Below are positions 5,494 to 7,113 of a DNA stretch of 7,113 bases, piece after piece. Under the pieces are notes generated by a model. It made no database searches. It was not told the DNA's origin and saw only the letters and a list, made by a program, of their open reading frames with translations. The number at the start of each line of letters is the position of its first letter. The stretch's first letter is position 1. Position numbers and translations under genes: made by a program. The DNA is from Burkholderiales bacterium (lineage in GTDB: Bacteria > Pseudomonadota > Gammaproteobacteria > Burkholderiales > Usitatibacteraceae), in NCBI GenBank assembly GCA_017880705.1, contig JADGRS010000159.1:1-7113 (forward strand), written 5' to 3'.

Positions 5494-5522
5494 AAAAGGG
5501 CCTCCAGACGGAGGCCCTTTTT
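5494..5522 (+). terminator. Strong Rho-independent terminator after the 131-residue gene
   Basis: A 12-bp perfect stem, AAAAGGGCCTCC (5494-5505) and GGAGGCCCTTTT (5510-5521), has loop AGAC and a TTTTT tract (5518-5522). The A-run makes it potentially bidirectional. It starts 20 bases after the stop codon. Confidence 0.92.
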
Positions 5523-5602
5523 CCGTTGGGCTTTTGGTGTTGATGCACACGACCTCTCAAGGCGCGAAGCGCGCGAGCGGACGCTGTACGCGGCAGTACG
5601 GC

Positions 5603-5667
5603 GGCGATCAGGGGCTTAAATCAGACCCCGCTTCGGCGGGATTTGATTTTGTTGTCGGCTGATCGCC
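5603..5667. repeat. Nested palindromic element (REP-like)
   Basis: The outer arms GGCGATCAG (5603-5611) and CTGATCGCC (5659-5667) are perfect. Inside, AAATCA (5618-5623) pairs with TGATTT (5644-5649), and CCCGC (5627-5631) pairs with GCGGG (5636-5640) around a TTCG tetraloop. The three bases between these stems can form one A-T, one G-T and one C-A mismatch, so the inner stem is 14 positions with one mismatch. A TTTT at 5647-5650 overlaps the stem, so terminator activity is possible but unneeded after the strong terminator upstream. Confidence 0.8.
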
Positions 5668-5682
5668 CAGAAGTACGTAATA

Positions 5683-5712
5683 AATGTCCGCTTGGGGTCG
5701 TATGCTGACGTT
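5683..5712 (-). repeat. Diverged inverted copy of the short dispersed repeat
   Basis: Read on the minus strand, 24 of 30 bases match the copy at 4676-4705 without gaps, including AACGTC, CAAGCGG and CATT. It lies 16 bases beyond the nested palindrome. The match exceeds what a coincidence in 7 kb should give, though the family's extent is unknown. Confidence 0.65.
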
Positions 5713-5863
5713 GGCTGTGATTGGGAATGATTGGTGGCAAGCGCTGTAAGTGATTGACGCTAATGGGTAACGATTGCCCCTACGAACCAAGCGATTTGGC
5801 CCTCTAGCTCAACAACTTGGAGATTCTGTGCGTACTCCCGCTCGACCGGCGATTGCCCTTTGC

Positions 5864-6064
5864 ATGATTGCGCTCGTCAAAGGCGACCAGGCAGAAGGAT
5901 GTGACCCAGAGTGCGATCAGCCGACCGACTGGATGAAATTCACATCGATCGATATGAAGGTTTTGGCGAAGCGCCCCGCATGGTCCGCGAACTGGCATGC
6001 TGAATTTGATCATTCGAATTTCGACTTGCGGATCCATATCGACGGCGAGATGGAGAAAAAATGA
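5864..6064 (+). CDS. Possible small protein upstream of and overlapping the serine hydrolase
   Basis: A 66-residue frame from ATG 5864 whose TGA overlaps the next ATG (ATGA at 6061-6064), a typical arrangement for translational coupling. The product has no signal peptide and no recognised domain; the C-terminal half (WHAEFDHSNFDLRIHIDGEMEKK region) is charged and looks protein-like. Alternative starts exist at GTG 5828 and TTG 5774; none has a clear ribosome-binding site. Lower GC than its neighbours and repeats just upstream could mean a remnant of a larger gene or acquired DNA. It may not be real. Confidence 0.35.
   Translation: MIALVKGDQAEGCDPECDQPTDWMKFTSIDMKVLAKRPAWSANWHAEFDHSNFDLRIHIDGEMEKK
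6052..6055 (+). promoter_or_regulatory. Shine-Dalgarno of the serine hydrolase
   Basis: GGAG, five bases before ATG 6061, inside the end of the upstream small frame. It supports the ATG 6061 start, which is also the first Met of a signal peptide. Confidence 0.65.
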
Positions 6065-7113
6065 AACGCTCGCTATTTGTCCTCGGATTCGTACTCATCA
6101 CTTGCTCCGCGCAGGGTGCGGAACTGCCTGCCAACGACGAGGTCCGCGCGATCCTCACGAACCGGATCGACGTGCAGCATCGGGGCGTCGGGATCGTCGT
6201 TGGATTGATCGACAGCAACGGCCGCAGGATCATCGCGCACGGCACGTTCGACCAGGACAACCGGCCGGTCGACGGCGACACGCTCTTCGAGATCGGGTCG
6301 GTGACAAAGGTGTTCACGTCTCTTCTGCTCGCGGACGCCGTGAAGCGTGGCGAGGTCTCACTCGACGATCCGGTTGCGAAATACCTTCCGAGCTCCGTCA
6401 AGGTACCCGAGCGGAACGGCAGGAAGATCACCCTCGCCGACCTCGCGACGCACACGTCCGGACTTCCACGTTTGCCGCTCAACATGAATCCGAAAGACGC
6501 GTCGAACCCCTACGCCGACTACACCGTGCAGCAGATGTACGCATTCGTTAGCTCGTACGCGCTGCCGCGCGACCCCGGTTCGATGTACGAGTATTCGAAC
6601 CTGGGCGGCGGGTTGTTGGGCCATGTCCTGGCGTTGCGCGCCGGAACGGATTACGGAACGCTCGTCAGGAAGCGCATCACCGGTCCGCTTTCCATGAGCA
6701 GCACAGCGATTACGCTCGATGACAATCTCGGGAAGAGGCTTGCGCCCGGCCACGACAAGGAGCGACAGCGCGTTCCGAACTGGGATCTTCCAACGCTCGC
6801 CGGCGCCGGCGCGCTCCGCTCGACGGCAGACGATCTTCTGACATTTCTCTCCGCGGCCCTCGGCATCACCCGCACGCAGCTCGCGCCGGCGGTGGCGCTG
6901 ATGCTCGAGACGCGGCGGCCGGCCGGCACGCCCGGACTCGAGATCGCTCTTGGATGGCACGTGAGTACGAGCGGAGAGCGGCAGATCGTCTGGCACAGCG
7001 GTGGGACGGGCGGCTACCGCTCGTTCATCGGTTTCGACCCGAAGCAGCAAACGGGCGTCGTCGTGCTGTCGAACATGTTCACGGCTGCCGGCGGCGACGA
7101 CATCGGCCGGCAC
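6061..7113 (+). CDS. Serine hydrolase, beta-lactamase class C / AmpH-like (3' end outside window)
   Basis: The first 351 residues of a secreted penicillin-binding-protein-fold enzyme; the gene continues past the right edge. A signal peptide (MKRSLFVLGFVLITCSAQGA, about residues 1-20) precedes the catalytic domain. The three active-site boxes are present: SVTK (Ser80 nucleophile, Lys83), YSN (Tyr178, Asn180) and HSGGTGGY (312-319), which replaces the KTG triad of true AmpC. Conserved surroundings are FEIGSVTKVFT, LATHTSGLPRLPL (129-141) and PGSMYEYSNLGGGLLG. The HTSGLPR and HSGG forms favour an AmpH-like DD-peptidase/esterase of peptidoglycan recycling or an EstB-type esterase over a resistance beta-lactamase. 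The Cys15 in LITC is not a good lipobox. It may form an operon with the small frame overlapping its start. Confidence 0.9.
   Translation, partial: MKRSLFVLGFVLITCSAQGAELPANDEVRAILTNRIDVQHRGVGIVVGLIDSNGRRIIAHGTFDQDNRPVDGDTLFEIGSVTKVFTSLLLADAVKRGEVSLDDPVAKYLPSSVKVPERNGRKITLADLATHTSGLPRLPLNMNPKDASNPYADYTVQQMYAFVSSYALPRDPGSMYEYSNLGGGLLGHVLALRAGTDYGTLVRKRITGPLSMSSTAITLDDNLGKRLAPGHDKERQRVPNWDLPTLAGAGALRSTADDLLTFLSAALGITRTQLAPAVALMLETRRPAGTPGLEIALGWHVSTSGERQIVWHSGGTGGYRSFIGFDPKQQTGVVVLSNMFTAAGGDDIGRH

Larger units (their letters stand above)
5523..5863. other. Non-coding stretch with nested palindrome and repeat
   Basis: No gene is supported in these ~340 bases. It contains a nested palindrome (5603-5667), a reversed diverged copy of the short repeat (5683-5712) and otherwise lower-GC sequence. 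A minus-strand open frame covering 5608-5790 is a by-product of these repeats. Confidence 0.55.

Noticed and set aside
5603..5667. Integron attC site
   Set aside because: It is palindromic and of suitable length, but lacks the RYYYAAC/GTTRRRY core sites, and no integrase or cassette array is present.
5608..5790. 60-codon minus-strand frame (contains NVSIRPQAD)
   Set aside because: It spans the palindrome and the dispersed repeat, and its peptide is explained by those repeats.
5801..5835. tRNA fragment (TAGCTCA followed by TTGGAG)
   Set aside because: It resembles a D-arm, but no matching acceptor, anticodon or T-arm follows.
6358..7113. Minus-strand open frame over the serine hydrolase
   Set aside because: The plus strand carries all three serine-hydrolase active-site boxes; the minus frame is low-complexity and Arg-rich.

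Overview
The window looks like a GC-rich betaproteobacterial chromosome segment. This is inferred from the Gram-negative trimeric-porin C-terminus ending in Phe, the high third-position GC of most genes, and family-level resemblance of the proteins. The species cannot be named from the sequence. It is mostly single genes with their own signals, plus one transposon and several repeat or palindrome islands.

Layout. 1-418: C-terminal end of an outer-membrane porin (+), followed by a hairpin terminator (447-485). 491-1204: a small periplasmic M48 zinc metalloprotease (-), convergent with the porin. 1280-1999: a uracil-DNA-glycosylase-superfamily protein (+), divergent from the protease across a 75-bp gap. 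About 2012-3287: an IS200/IS605-superfamily element of the IS1341 type, which carries only tnpB. TnpB has complete RuvC and zinc-ribbon motifs, a left-end hairpin, and a right-end hairpin overlapping the tnpB stop, where an omega-RNA 3' end would lie. 3314-4429: a PLP- and metal-dependent D-threonine aldolase / D-serine dehydratase-like enzyme (+). 4429-4487: a 27-bp perfect inverted repeat. 4531-4607: tRNA-Arg(ACG) with its own -10 box and terminator.

4608-5077 has no convincing gene. It holds two copies of a short dispersed repeat and what looks like a promoter with a long structured leader for the next gene. 5078-5473 encodes a small conserved-looking hydrophilic protein of unknown function, closed by a strong terminator (5494-5522). 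5523-5863 is non-coding. It contains a nested palindrome (5603-5667) and a diverged, inverted copy of the dispersed repeat (5683-5712). A possible small gene (5864-6064) overlaps by ATGA the start of an AmpH/AmpC-type serine hydrolase (6061 to the window end, incomplete).

Functional linkage between neighbours is weak: most genes are monocistronic, and the only candidate operon is the small ORF plus the serine hydrolase. The closest thing to a 'system' is the TnpB element, a candidate RNA-guided nuclease of a known class. The palindromes and short repeats are the least explained parts of the window.
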